NCBI GenBank assembly: GCA_035506295.1
Contig: DATJPR010000150.1
Coordinates: 1-14,393 of the forward strand
DNA length: 14,393 nucleotides
Origin: DATJPR01 sp035506295
GTDB taxonomy: Bacteria; Bacteroidota; Ignavibacteria; UBA10030; UBA6906
Direction of reading: 5' to 3'
The position numbers and the translations under genes were made by a program. This document shows, in pieces, positions 1 to 6,800 of the stretch (the stretch's first letter is position 1; each line of letters begins with the position of its first letter). A model generated the notes under the pieces. It ran no database searches. It was not told where the DNA came from and saw only the letters and a program-made list of their open reading frames with translations.

Positions 1-1173
1 GCAGCCGAGGCAGTTTGTCGAAAACATCTTGAACGTATAGAACAGGGGCGATTTGAAAAGCCCTTTCGCCGCATCCCGTTCCAGGATTGACGGGAGCATT
101 GTGAAGTTCGCCATCTTCACCACGTCGGCGTGCCGGACGAACGAATTCAGGTACTGCGCCACCGCGAGCGTGGGGAGCAGGCCTCTGCCGAAAGCGGCCC
201 ACTCGTCGAAGGAGATGTAGATCGGTCGCGCGATGCCGTATTTCGCCCTGACGACGGCGATGATGTTCGCCGGCACGGTGATCTTCTCCTCCACATCCAT
301 CGCGCTCTGTCCCATGTAGGTATAATAGTCGGGCGAATACTCCCAGTAACGATGGATCGAGATGTAATCGGCCACATCCCTCAGCTCGCTGATCACCTTC
401 AGATTCCGGTCCACCCATCGTCCATCGGGGGTGTAGTAGGATGCGCCGCTGGCGACAAGCGAAATAGTCCTGTCGGTGTACTTCATGATTTTCGCCGCCT
501 CTTTCGCCAGCTTGCAGTAGTCCTCCGCGTCCTTGTATCCCATGATCCAGGGCTCGCCGTCGACCTCGTTCCCGAGATCCCAGTACCGCACGTTGTACGG
601 CTTCTCGTTGCCGTACTGCGCGCGGAGATCAGCATAGGTGCTCCCCCGCTCCGCGTTGCAGTATTCCACCCATGAGCGTGCCTCGTCGAGCGTGCCGGTC
701 CCCATGTTGAGGCAGATGACGTTCTCCGATCCAATGGCCCTGTTCAGTTTTATCCATTCATCCGTCCCGACCTCATTGTGTTCGAGCCATCCCCAGGCGA
801 GCTCTTTGCGCACCGGGCGTTTGTCCCTGGGTCCGATCCCGTCCTGCCAGTGGTACCCTGCAGTATAGTTCCCTCCCGGCCAGCGGATATTGGTGATCTT
901 CAGCTCCCGTGCCGCTTCGATGTAGCGGGTGTCGAAGCCGTCCTTGTTTGCGAAAGGCGATCCGGGGTTATACACCGTCCCGTACAGTGTGTTGCGCGGC
1001 AGATCATTGGGGCCGAACCGCCCGGGGTTGAACTGTATCGGCTCCATGAACATGCCGTAGATTTTCGGGTCGATTGCGCCGATGACGCGGGAAGTATCAA
1101 TGCTGATCCTCGCCTGCTGGGCGGAGAGGGCCAGCGGATACACCAGGCACGCCACAACGAATGACGTTTTCAT
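1..1173 (-). CDS. GH51 alpha-L-arabinofuranosidase, exported (3' end beyond window)
   Basis: Removes terminal alpha-L-arabinofuranosyl side chains from arabinoxylan or arabinan by a retaining mechanism. The frame is open from the ATG at 1173 to base 1, giving 391 residues with the C-terminus off the window, so the protein has no visible stop. Residues 1-18 look like a Sec signal peptide (MKTSFVVACLVYPLALSA, probable cut before QQ). The GH51 barrel motifs follow: RWPGGNY near 97-103, the acid/base in DLGNEVDGEPW (E203), SIHRYW near 272-277, and the nucleophile in YISFDEW (E324). A strong ribosome site, AAGGAG, lies a few bases before the ATG. The gene follows the CE1 esterase by 14 bp and is the last visible gene of the operon. 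The missing end may carry the GH51 C-terminal beta domain and perhaps a T9SS tail. Family assignment is firm; the exact substrate (arabinoxylan or arabinan) is inferred from the neighbours. Confidence 0.93.
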   Translation of the reverse strand, partial: MKTSFVVACLVYPLALSAQQARISIDTSRVIGAIDPKIYGMFMEPIQFNPGRFGPNDLPRNTLYGTVYNPGSPFANKDGFDTRYIEAARELKITNIRWPGGNYTAGYHWQDGIGPRDKRPVRKELAWGWLEHNEVGTDEWIKLNRAIGSENVICLNMGTGTLDEARSWVEYCNAERGSTYADLRAQYGNEKPYNVRYWDLGNEVDGEPWIMGYKDAEDYCKLAKEAAKIMKYTDRTISLVASGASYYTPDGRWVDRNLKVISELRDVADYISIHRYWEYSPDYYTYMGQSAMDVEEKITVPANIIAVVRAKYGIARPIYISFDEWAAFGRGLLPTLAVAQYLNSFVRHADVVKMANFTMLPSILERDAAKGLFKSPLFYTFKMFSTNCLGC

Positions 1174-1187
1174 GATTCTCCTTTTCG

Positions 1188-2033
1188 TCACCTCTCCACC
1201 GGCGTGAAGAGAAGCCGGGCGAACAGGTAGAGATCGTTTTTCCAGACCCTGAAGTCATGGATGCCGGGCTCAATATAGAAGATGTGCGGGACGCCGTTGG
1301 CCTCCAGGTAGTCGTGCGTGCGCCGGCTGAATCCTATCAGATTATCGTGATCGCCGCAGGAAATCCAGAGCAGTTTCAGTTTCCGTCGCGCTTCACCGGG
1401 GTCGGGAACGAGCTCCTCGGGCCTCCGGGTATTCGGTGCCGGCGAGAAGGCGCCGATCCAGGCAAACGCGTCGAGGTTGCCCAGCCCGAAATTCAGCGAT
1501 TGTCCGCCCCCCATGGACAACCCGGCAATCGCACGGTGTTCACGGTCGCCCTGCACCGGATAGGTCTTCTCGATAAATGGCACCAGGTCGTCGAGCAAAT
1601 CCCTCTCAAACGTCGCAAACGCCTGCACCCTGCTGCTGTCAAAGATGTTCCCCACCGCCCTGTCGTCCTTCATTGCACGGCCATTGGGCATGACGACGAT
1701 CATCGGCTGCATCTCCTGTTCGGCGCAGAGATTATCCAGGATCACCTGCGGGCGGGCACCCGTGAGCCACTCCCGTTCGTCGCCGCCGATGCCGTGCAGG
1801 AGATACAGCGCCGGATATTTCCTCGCCCGCGAAAAACCCGGAGGAGTGTACACCAGGGCTTTCCGCACGGTCCCCACTGTCGCCGACGCGTAGGCGACCG
1901 AGTCAATCGTGCCGTGCGGGACGCCGGACCGCAGGGAATCAAAGCCCTGCGGGGCATGCTGCACGACGGTCTGGCAATCGACAACCCGGACCAGCACACA
2001 CAGCGCGGAACAGAGCAGAACGTATCGTGTCAT
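1188..2033 (-). CDS. CE1-type esterase (feruloyl/acetyl-xylan esterase-like), exported
   Basis: An alpha/beta-hydrolase of the esterase D / CE1 group (281 aa), like the feruloyl esterase domains found with xylanases. It probably cleaves ferulate or acetate esters from arabinoxylan. Visible motifs are YLLHGIGGDEREW near 77-89 (oxyanion region), the nucleophile elbow GLSMGG (S173), the acid in SCGDHDNLIG (probably D230) and the base in PGIHDFRVW (H259). The N-terminus (about 1-20) is hydrophobic and ends VRVVDCQT. It reads as a signal peptide, but the residue before Cys is Asp, so it is not a good lipobox. There is no T9SS tail; the protein ends LLFTPVER. It starts 19 bp after the DUF362 stop and is followed 14 bp later by the GH51 gene. 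The ribosome site is weak. Ferulate versus acetate cannot be decided from sequence. Confidence 0.85.
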   Translation of the reverse strand: MTRYVLLCSALCVLVRVVDCQTVVQHAPQGFDSLRSGVPHGTIDSVAYASATVGTVRKALVYTPPGFSRARKYPALYLLHGIGGDEREWLTGARPQVILDNLCAEQEMQPMIVVMPNGRAMKDDRAVGNIFDSSRVQAFATFERDLLDDLVPFIEKTYPVQGDREHRAIAGLSMGGGQSLNFGLGNLDAFAWIGAFSPAPNTRRPEELVPDPGEARRKLKLLWISCGDHDNLIGFSRRTHDYLEANGVPHIFYIEPGIHDFRVWKNDLYLFARLLFTPVER

Positions 2034-2052
2034 GGTTGCTTCTGCCGGGCCT

Positions 2053-3567
2053 CTACTTCTGATAGATCATCTTGATCGTGTCGGTGAAACCGGGAGTGAC
2101 CATGCGGCACAGGTACACTCCGCTCGCCAGGCCGTGCGCGCTCCACTGCAGGCGGTGGTGACCCGCAGGAACCTCCCCCTCGACGAGCGTCTCAATCTCC
2201 CGGCCCGTCATGTCGTAGACTTTCAGCGTCATGTGCTGACTGCGGGGCAGGTAGAAGGCGATCATGGTCGATGGATTGAACGGGTTCGGGTAATTCGCAC
2301 ACAATTGAAATTCCGTCGGCTGGACTGATCCGGGAGGCTGCGTCACGCCTGTCACCAGGTTCGCTCCATCACCCACCAGCTGAATCTCGCTCAGGTTGTT
2401 CGTGCCGATCCCTTTCCCGTTCAGCAGGTACAGGTGATTGTCGGTCGTGGAGGATGTCACCGACCCGTCCGTCAGGGGCGCAGGAAGGGGAAACGTCGCC
2501 GCCCCGGGGTCCAGCCCCATGAGCTTTGCACCGATGCTGTCGGTGGCAACGGGGTCGAGTCCGGCACACAGTGCGTGCCGGGAGGTCGGCGCGAAGTTGA
2601 GGCACCACACGCCTTCCCCTCCCGTCGCATTCTTGATCCCGTCAATCACGGCAAGGTGAACGGGACGCGCGGCATTCAGGTCACAGATGGTCTCGGGCAG
2701 GTAGTTCCACTCCGACGCCGTGGATGTCGGATGATGCAGGGCCCCCCTGCGGCCGTTGTCGTTCGTTATCGTGTACAGTGATTGCGGGACCGCCCCCACC
2801 TGGTTCTTCAGCGAACACGTGAGACCGGCCGCAGAGTGGTGCTTCAGCTTCGGGATCGAGATATAGACATCGACACTCTGCAGGAGTTTGTTCATCGTCA
2901 GCGAAGGGAAGTTGTAGTGACCGCTCCCTGTCGATATCGTCGCGAGGTTGGCGGGTGTGGTATCGTTGAGGTCCACCACGTTGCACCCCAGGGCCTGCTG
3001 GACCGCGAAGTACCCGAATTGGTCTTTGGCGCCGAACGGGGCCGTGGAGTTCGCGTTCTTCCACGTCGTGTCCCAGAACGAGTCCACGATGTAGAGGTCG
3101 GACGGATTCACGCCGGCTTCGATGACATACTGACCGACAGCCTGGATGACCGCCGGGTGCGTCCACATCGCCTCGGTGATCTTGTACGTCCCCAGCTTCG
3201 GGCTCGTGGCGGATCCCGATCCGCCGGTCAGGTTGATTTTGATCGCCACCTTTTTCCCCTGGCTGAAGAGGGCCGAGACTGCGCCGGCCTGATTCTGATT
3301 GAGCAGGTCAAGAACGTATTTGACCTTCTGTCTGACTCCCCCCGCAGCGTCGTCGTACACGTACGTATCGGCCGGCGTGTTTGCCGTGTTGCACAGTGCG
3401 ACCGTCGCGAGGTACGCGGAGGCGCCCACATGGTCGTACGCAAAGACCCTCGAGGGCTTCAGATAGGGCGCAATGAAAAGACCGGTGGCGGCAGTGCCGA
3501 CGTGCCTGATGAAGTCCCTCCGCGAAGAATTCACATCATGACCTTGTGCTCGATCTCTCCGTTTCAT
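2053..3567 (-). CDS. DUF362 protein with Tat signal and C-terminal T9SS sorting domain
   Basis: A 504-residue protein of unknown biochemical function, first gene of the leftward operon. Residues 14-21 (SSRRDFIRH region) give a twin-arginine motif (R16, R17) followed by a short hydrophobic stretch (GTAATGLFIAPYL), so Tat export is likely. The body matches DUF362: KKVAIKINLTGG, SDLYIVDSFWD, DVYISIPKLKHH followed by LTCSLKNQVG, and HLAVIDGIKNATGGEG. Cysteines are scattered with no CxxCxxC ferredoxin cluster, unlike the DUF362 members that end in a ferredoxin domain. Residues ~420-504 form a T9SS type A sorting domain (NYPNPFNPST, then VYDMTGREIETLV and LASGVYLCRM). The mature protein should therefore reach the cell surface or medium. 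The ATG at 3567 has a strong GAGGAG site. A plant-polysaccharide role is inferred only from the company it keeps (CE1, GH51). Confidence 0.88.
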   Translation of the reverse strand: MKRRDRAQGHDVNSSRRDFIRHVGTAATGLFIAPYLKPSRVFAYDHVGASAYLATVALCNTANTPADTYVYDDAAGGVRQKVKYVLDLLNQNQAGAVSALFSQGKKVAIKINLTGGSGSATSPKLGTYKITEAMWTHPAVIQAVGQYVIEAGVNPSDLYIVDSFWDTTWKNANSTAPFGAKDQFGYFAVQQALGCNVVDLNDTTPANLATISTGSGHYNFPSLTMNKLLQSVDVYISIPKLKHHSAAGLTCSLKNQVGAVPQSLYTITNDNGRRGALHHPTSTASEWNYLPETICDLNAARPVHLAVIDGIKNATGGEGVWCLNFAPTSRHALCAGLDPVATDSIGAKLMGLDPGAATFPLPAPLTDGSVTSSTTDNHLYLLNGKGIGTNNLSEIQLVGDGANLVTGVTQPPGSVQPTEFQLCANYPNPFNPSTMIAFYLPRSQHMTLKVYDMTGREIETLVEGEVPAGHHRLQWSAHGLASGVYLCRMVTPGFTDTIKMIYQK

Positions 3568-3598
3568 AGCGCTCCTCGCTGTGTGTACTTGACTTTTT

Positions 3599-3610
3599 GA
3601 CCAAACGGTC
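3599..3610. repeat. Short inverted repeat GACC-AAAC-GGTC
   Basis: Four-base arms GACC and GGTC around AAAC, about 32 bp upstream of the DUF362 start and 8 bp from the main palindrome. It could be a weak second regulator half-site or chance. It is not centred on CG like the other two palindromes, so I do not group it with them. Confidence 0.25.
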
Positions 3611-3618
3611 TATATTCA

Positions 3619-3632
3619 TTGAAGCGGTTCAA
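3619..3632. promoter_or_regulatory. Probable LacI-family operator TTGAAGCGGTTCAA
   Basis: A near-perfect palindrome with arms TTGAA/TTCAA around a GCGG core. It extends by one more symmetric pair (A at 3618, T at 3633) to six-base arms. CG-centred palindromes of this size are the usual operators of LacI/GalR proteins, and a LacI-family gene lies 2 kb away. Eleven of 14 bases match the palindrome before that gene (5558-5571). It is about 52 bp upstream of the DUF362 start codon and about 235 bp upstream of the symporter start, so repression of the leftward operon is the simplest reading. Confidence 0.65.
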
Positions 3633-3767
3633 TATTCCACTAATCAATTCAAATTCCGGATAAAGTCAAGCTCCATTCTCCCCCCGTGCAACGGACGGGC
3701 AATGCGGAGCGCGTGCCGCTCACCGGGCGGAGAGCCAGAGGATCGTGCAGAAGGACCGCCCTCCGAC

Positions 3768-3796
3768 TTGAATTCATCGCCGGCCGTGCATACACT
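3768..3796 (+). promoter_or_regulatory. Possible sigma70-like promoter for the symporter
   Basis: TTGAAT (3768-3773) and TACACT (3791-3796) are separated by 17 bp, each matching four of six bases of the classical -35 and -10 boxes. The symporter ATG is about 70 bp further on. If the host uses Bacteroidota-type promoters, this classical match carries less weight. Confidence 0.3.
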
Positions 3797-3867
3797 GTCA
3801 GCAATTTGCATTGCCGGATCGCTCTTCGTCGAAACACCCCTTCCCCTAGGATAAGGAGAAACCGTTC

Positions 3868-5496
3868 ATGGAAATCCTGGCTATGGTCGATTGGCTCGTG
3901 GTCGGTCTTTACTTCCTGCTTATCGGAGGCATATCGGTCTGGTCGATCAGGAAGAAAAAGGACTCTCCGACCGACTATTTCCTGGCGAACAGGAATCTCG
4001 GCTGGTTCGTCGTCGGCGCGTCGATACTCGCTTCCAACGTCGGCTCCGAGCATATCGTCGGCCTCGCCGGCACCGCCGCAAAGTCGGGCCTGGCAATGGG
4101 GCACTATGAACTGCATTCATGGATCGTGCTGCTCCTGGGGTGGGTGTTCGTCCCGTTTTATATCCGCAGCCAGGTCTACACGATGCCGGAGTTCCTGGAG
4201 CGGCGGTACAACAGCAAGGCACGCTGGCTCCTCTCCATCGTTCAACTGCTGAGCTACATTATCGCGAAGGTCTCCGTCACGATCTACGCGGGGGCGGTGG
4301 TCTTCAACGTCTTCCTGGGAATAGACTTCTGGACCGGCGCCATCCTGCTCATCATCATCACCGGCATCTACACGGTGTTCGGGGGGCTTCACGCCGTCAT
4401 GTACACCGAAGCCCTCCAGGCGATCGTGCTGCTCGTGGGATCCATCATCCTTACGATTGCCGGCCTGTCGAAGATCGGCGGGTGGGACACGCTTGTCGGC
4501 CTCGTCTCCAAGGACCATCTGAATATGTTCCTGCCGATGTCCCATCCGGATTTCCCGTGGGCAGGGATCCTGTTCGCCTCCCCTATCGTGGGCATCTGGT
4601 ACTGGTGCACCGATCAGCATATCGTGCAGCGCTGCCTCGCTGCGCGCAACGAACAGCAGGCACGGCGGGGGACCATCTTCGCGTCGTACCTCAAACTCTT
4701 CCCGTTCTTTATCTTCATGATCCCCGGGCTCATCGCCTATGCGCTGGCAAGCACGGGGAAAATCCAGCTCCCGCAATCCGATCAGGCGTTCCCGACACTG
4801 GTCAAGGCGCTGCTTCCCGCCGGACTCCGGGGCATTCTCGCCGGCGGTGTTCTTGCCGCGCTCATGAGCTCGCTCGCCTCCGTCTACAACGCCTGCTCCA
4901 CGCTCTTCACCATGGACATTTACAAGAAAATCAAGCCCCAGACCACCGAGAAAGAGCTTGTCCGGGTGGGCCGCATCACCACGGCCGTCGTCGTTGTCCT
5001 CGGCATGGTCTGGATACCGGTGATGAGGGGGATCTCCGATATTCTCTACCAGTACCTGCAGAGCGTCCAGTCGTATCTCGCTCCCCCGATTGCCGCCGTT
5101 TTTCTGCTCGGCGTGTTTTCCAAGCGCATCAACGCCAGGGGGGCATTCACCGCGATGGTGATCGGCTTCGCGATCGGGATTCTCCGGATTTTTCTCGAGC
5201 TCATCAAGGATCACCTTTCCGGCTTTTTGCATGCATTTGCCACGGTCAATTTTCTGTATTTCTGCATCATGCTGTTCATTTTCAGCATCGGGATCCTCGT
5301 CGTGGTGAGCCTCATGAGTGCGAAGCCCTCACCGGAGCAGCTGAACGGACTCACATACGCAACAACGGTTGCCGAAGACAGGGCGCGATCCCGGGCGAGC
5401 TGGAAGAGCCTCGATGTCGTGCTTTCGCTGATCGTCATTGCGATCGTCATTTCGGCGTTCATCTATTTCTCACCGCTGGGCGTCGCCGGCAATTAG
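3868..5496 (+). CDS. Sodium:solute symporter, SSS/SGLT-type sugar transporter
   Basis: Inner-membrane Na+-coupled transporter (542 aa) of the SSS (SLC5) family, most like sugar carriers such as Vibrio vSGLT. It has about 13-14 hydrophobic segments, starting with VDWLVVGLYFLLIGGISVW (7-25). Family landmarks include ASNVGSEHIVGLAG in TM1 (about 55-68), the YTMPEFLERRY motif (104-114), YTVFGGLHAVMYTEALQ (168-184), WYWCTDQHIVQRCLAAR (244-260) and the sodium-site segment LMSSLASVYNACSTLFTMDIYKK, where S334/S335 align with the Na2-site serines of vSGLT. The ATG at 3868 has AAGGAGA eight bases upstream. The gene stands alone in a divergent position and is followed by the LacI gene after a regulated gap. 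In this setting xylose, arabinose or a short xylo-oligomer is the likely substrate; the sequence does not decide which. Confidence 0.92.
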   Translation: MEILAMVDWLVVGLYFLLIGGISVWSIRKKKDSPTDYFLANRNLGWFVVGASILASNVGSEHIVGLAGTAAKSGLAMGHYELHSWIVLLLGWVFVPFYIRSQVYTMPEFLERRYNSKARWLLSIVQLLSYIIAKVSVTIYAGAVVFNVFLGIDFWTGAILLIIITGIYTVFGGLHAVMYTEALQAIVLLVGSIILTIAGLSKIGGWDTLVGLVSKDHLNMFLPMSHPDFPWAGILFASPIVGIWYWCTDQHIVQRCLAARNEQQARRGTIFASYLKLFPFFIFMIPGLIAYALASTGKIQLPQSDQAFPTLVKALLPAGLRGILAGGVLAALMSSLASVYNACSTLFTMDIYKKIKPQTTEKELVRVGRITTAVVVVLGMVWIPVMRGISDILYQYLQSVQSYLAPPIAAVFLLGVFSKRINARGAFTAMVIGFAIGILRIFLELIKDHLSGFLHAFATVNFLYFCIMLFIFSIGILVVVSLMSAKPSPEQLNGLTYATTVAEDRARSRASWKSLDVVLSLIVIAIVISAFIYFSPLGVAGN

Positions 5497-5498
5497 CG

Positions 5499-5519
5499 TT
5501 CGCCGGGCGCGGGAGCGAA
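5499..5519 (+). terminator. Weak hairpin after the symporter gene
   Basis: TTCGC (5499-5503) can pair with GCGAA (5515-5519), followed by a short T run (5520-5523). The stem is only five bases with an 11-base loop, so at best it is a weak terminator between the symporter and the regulator. Confidence 0.2.
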
Positions 5520-5520
5520 T

Positions 5521-5549
5521 TTGACATTCACGGAGATTACTTCTACTTT
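5521..5549 (+). promoter_or_regulatory. Possible promoter of the LacI-family regulator
   Basis: A perfect TTGACA (5521-5526) is followed after 17 bp by TACTTT (5544-5549). Transcription would begin near 5556, directly at the palindrome 5558-5571, which is the usual layout for a self-repressed regulator gene. Confidence 0.4.
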
Positions 5550-5557
5550 ATGAACGA

Positions 5558-5571
5558 TTGAACCGGTTCGG
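5558..5571. promoter_or_regulatory. Probable LacI-family operator TTGAACCGGTTCGG (autoregulation)
   Basis: The core GAACCGGTTC (5560-5569) is a perfect 10-bp palindrome centred on CG. It shares ATTGAA-S-CGGTTC with the site at 3618-3630 (S = G or C). It lies just downstream of a likely promoter and upstream of the regulator gene, which suggests that the regulator controls its own expression. Confidence 0.65.
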
Positions 5572-5664
5572 GTGTTTAAGGGATTATCGTGCGATCGAAC
5601 CAACCGGGACCTCGCGTGTCACCTGATGGAGTCGAACACCCGGTTGGCGAGTCGGTTTTCCAGT

Positions 5665-5668
5665 GGAG
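5665..5668 (+). promoter_or_regulatory. Ribosome binding site GGAG that decides the LacI start
   Basis: GGAG seven bases before the GTG at 5676. It favours that codon over the in-frame GTG at 5589, because the protein from 5676 starts exactly where LacI-family proteins normally start. Confidence 0.6.
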
Positions 5669-5675
5669 AACAGGT

Positions 5676-6737
5676 GTGAATAGGGTGACCATCGACGAAG
5701 TGGCGCGGAGTGTCGGCGTGTCCAAGGCGACCGTATCCGCGGTGATCAACCGCAAGGCCACCGTGAAGGCCGAGACCCGCAAGGCCGTCCTGAGTGCCAT
5801 GAAGGAGTTGAATTACCGGCCCCGGGCCAGCGCCCGGACGCTGAAGAGCAGGGGATCGGACTACGCCATCGGGCTGCTCATTCGCGAGCTCGGCAACCCG
5901 TTCTATACCGGCATCGCACTCGGGGTCATGGAGTACGCACGGAGCAAAGGCCATCTGGTGCTGATAGCCAGTTCGGAGGGCAACCACATCGCCGAAGAGA
6001 GCATCACCGGGAGCTTCTCGAGCAGGAACATCGAGGGCGCCATCATCGCGCCCGTGCTCGAGGGTACAGCGGAGATCGAACACCTGTTCAGGCTGAAGAT
6101 GATCAACTTTCCCTTCGTGCTCCTGGAGAAGGTGAAGGGCATCCAGGCGAACGTGGTGAGCATCGACAATATCAGTGCGATATCAAAGACGGTCAAGTAT
6201 CTGATCGATAACGGGCATTCCCGGATCATTCATTTTGCGGGGCCGAAACACGCCTCGCACACGTACGAGCGGATCGACGGGTTCAACCGGGCATACAGCG
6301 AGAGCCACTTCGCGTTCCAGAGCGACATGATCGTCCCCTGCGGCGACCATTTCGAGGACGGGCACCGCACGTGCCTGGAGTACTTCCGAAACCGCTCGCG
6401 GGGGGAATACCCCACCGCGATCGTGTGCTACAACGATCTGGTCGCCCTCGGGGTCATGGCTGCCCTGGACGAAATGGGCATCAGCGTCCCCGACCAGATA
6501 TCGCTCACGGGGAATGATGACATCCCGTTCTCCAAGAACGTCCCGGTGAAGCTCACGACCATTCGCGCTCCCATCGTGGAACTGGGACGAAAGGCGGCGG
6601 AGATTCTCATCAGACAGATCGATTCCCCGAAGTCGCTCCCCGTCGAAAACGTCGTCTACGAGGCGGAGCTTATCGTCAGGGAATCCACGCGGGCCCTGCA
6701 CCCCGCATCTCCCGCCCGCGTCCCTGCCGCTTCATAA
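5676..6737 (+). CDS. LacI/GalR-family transcriptional regulator
   Basis: Cytoplasmic DNA-binding regulator with a sugar-binding domain, 353 aa from the GTG at 5676. The helix-turn-helix is at residues 4-25 (VTIDEVARSVGVSKATVSAV). The hinge helix follows at about 47-60 (YRPRASARTLKSRG), and L56 is the probable minor-groove leucine. The periplasmic-binding-protein-like effector domain starts near 64 (AIGLLIRELGNPFYTGIALG) and includes the conserved PTAIVCYNDLVALGVM and ISLTGNDDIPFSK segments. A longer in-frame start (GTG 5589, 382 aa) would add 29 residues with no family resemblance, and it has a possible AAGGGA site, so it is not excluded. The gene follows the symporter, with a palindrome in the gap and another in the divergent region upstream of the symporter. 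The likely inducer is a xylan- or arabinan-derived sugar, inferred from context. Confidence 0.92.
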   Translation: MNRVTIDEVARSVGVSKATVSAVINRKATVKAETRKAVLSAMKELNYRPRASARTLKSRGSDYAIGLLIRELGNPFYTGIALGVMEYARSKGHLVLIASSEGNHIAEESITGSFSSRNIEGAIIAPVLEGTAEIEHLFRLKMINFPFVLLEKVKGIQANVVSIDNISAISKTVKYLIDNGHSRIIHFAGPKHASHTYERIDGFNRAYSESHFAFQSDMIVPCGDHFEDGHRTCLEYFRNRSRGEYPTAIVCYNDLVALGVMAALDEMGISVPDQISLTGNDDIPFSKNVPVKLTTIRAPIVELGRKAAEILIRQIDSPKSLPVENVVYEAELIVRESTRALHPASPARVPAAS

Positions 6738-6763
6738 GCGGCCTGCACCATCCCGCACCCCCC

Positions 6764-6792
6764 GGGGGGGACGCCTTCCGCCGCCTCCCCCC
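6764..6792. terminator. GC-rich hairpin in the convergent gap
   Basis: The 63-bp gap between the LacI stop and the stop of the GH116 gene contains a G run (6764-6770) that can pair with a C run (6787-6792), followed by TTT. It could end rightward transcription. The same G run also abuts a C run (6758-6763), giving a perfect C6G6 palindrome with no loop. There is no long T tract, so this is a weak call. Confidence 0.3.
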
Positions 6793-6800
6793 TTTCGATG

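Larger units (their letters stand above)
3568..3867. promoter_or_regulatory. Divergent intergenic control region
   Basis: A 300-bp gap between the leftward DUF362 operon and the rightward symporter gene. It must hold promoters for both directions. It contains a CG-centred palindrome (3619-3632), a short inverted repeat (3599-3610) and a possible rightward promoter (3768-3796). The half nearest DUF362 (about 3590-3665) is clearly AT-richer than its surroundings, as expected of a promoter. I could not find a convincing core promoter for the leftward operon. A short open frame across 3597-3854 overlaps the palindrome and resembles no known protein, so I do not call it a gene. Confidence 0.6.

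Noticed and set aside
1257..2075. 272-residue plus-strand frame antisense to the CE1 esterase
   Set aside because: Shadow of a gene with a complete catalytic triad on the other strand.
2782..3600. 272-residue plus-strand frame antisense to the DUF362 gene
   Set aside because: Arg/Val-rich antisense shadow running through the DUF362 coding region into its promoter; no recognisable domain.
3597..3854. 85-residue frame in the divergent intergenic region
   Set aside because: Starts on top of the inverted repeat and palindrome, has no ribosome site and no resemblance to a known protein; the region is better read as regulatory.
4117..5232. 371-residue open frame antisense to the symporter
   Set aside because: Highly charged, low-complexity translation typical of antisense frames in GC-rich genes; no motif and no ribosome site.
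4119..5561. 480-residue open frame on the plus strand overlapping the symporter
   Set aside because: Out-of-frame shadow of the symporter. Its translation is rich in Arg, His, Pro and Gly with no domain pattern, while the overlapping frame is a clear membrane transporter.
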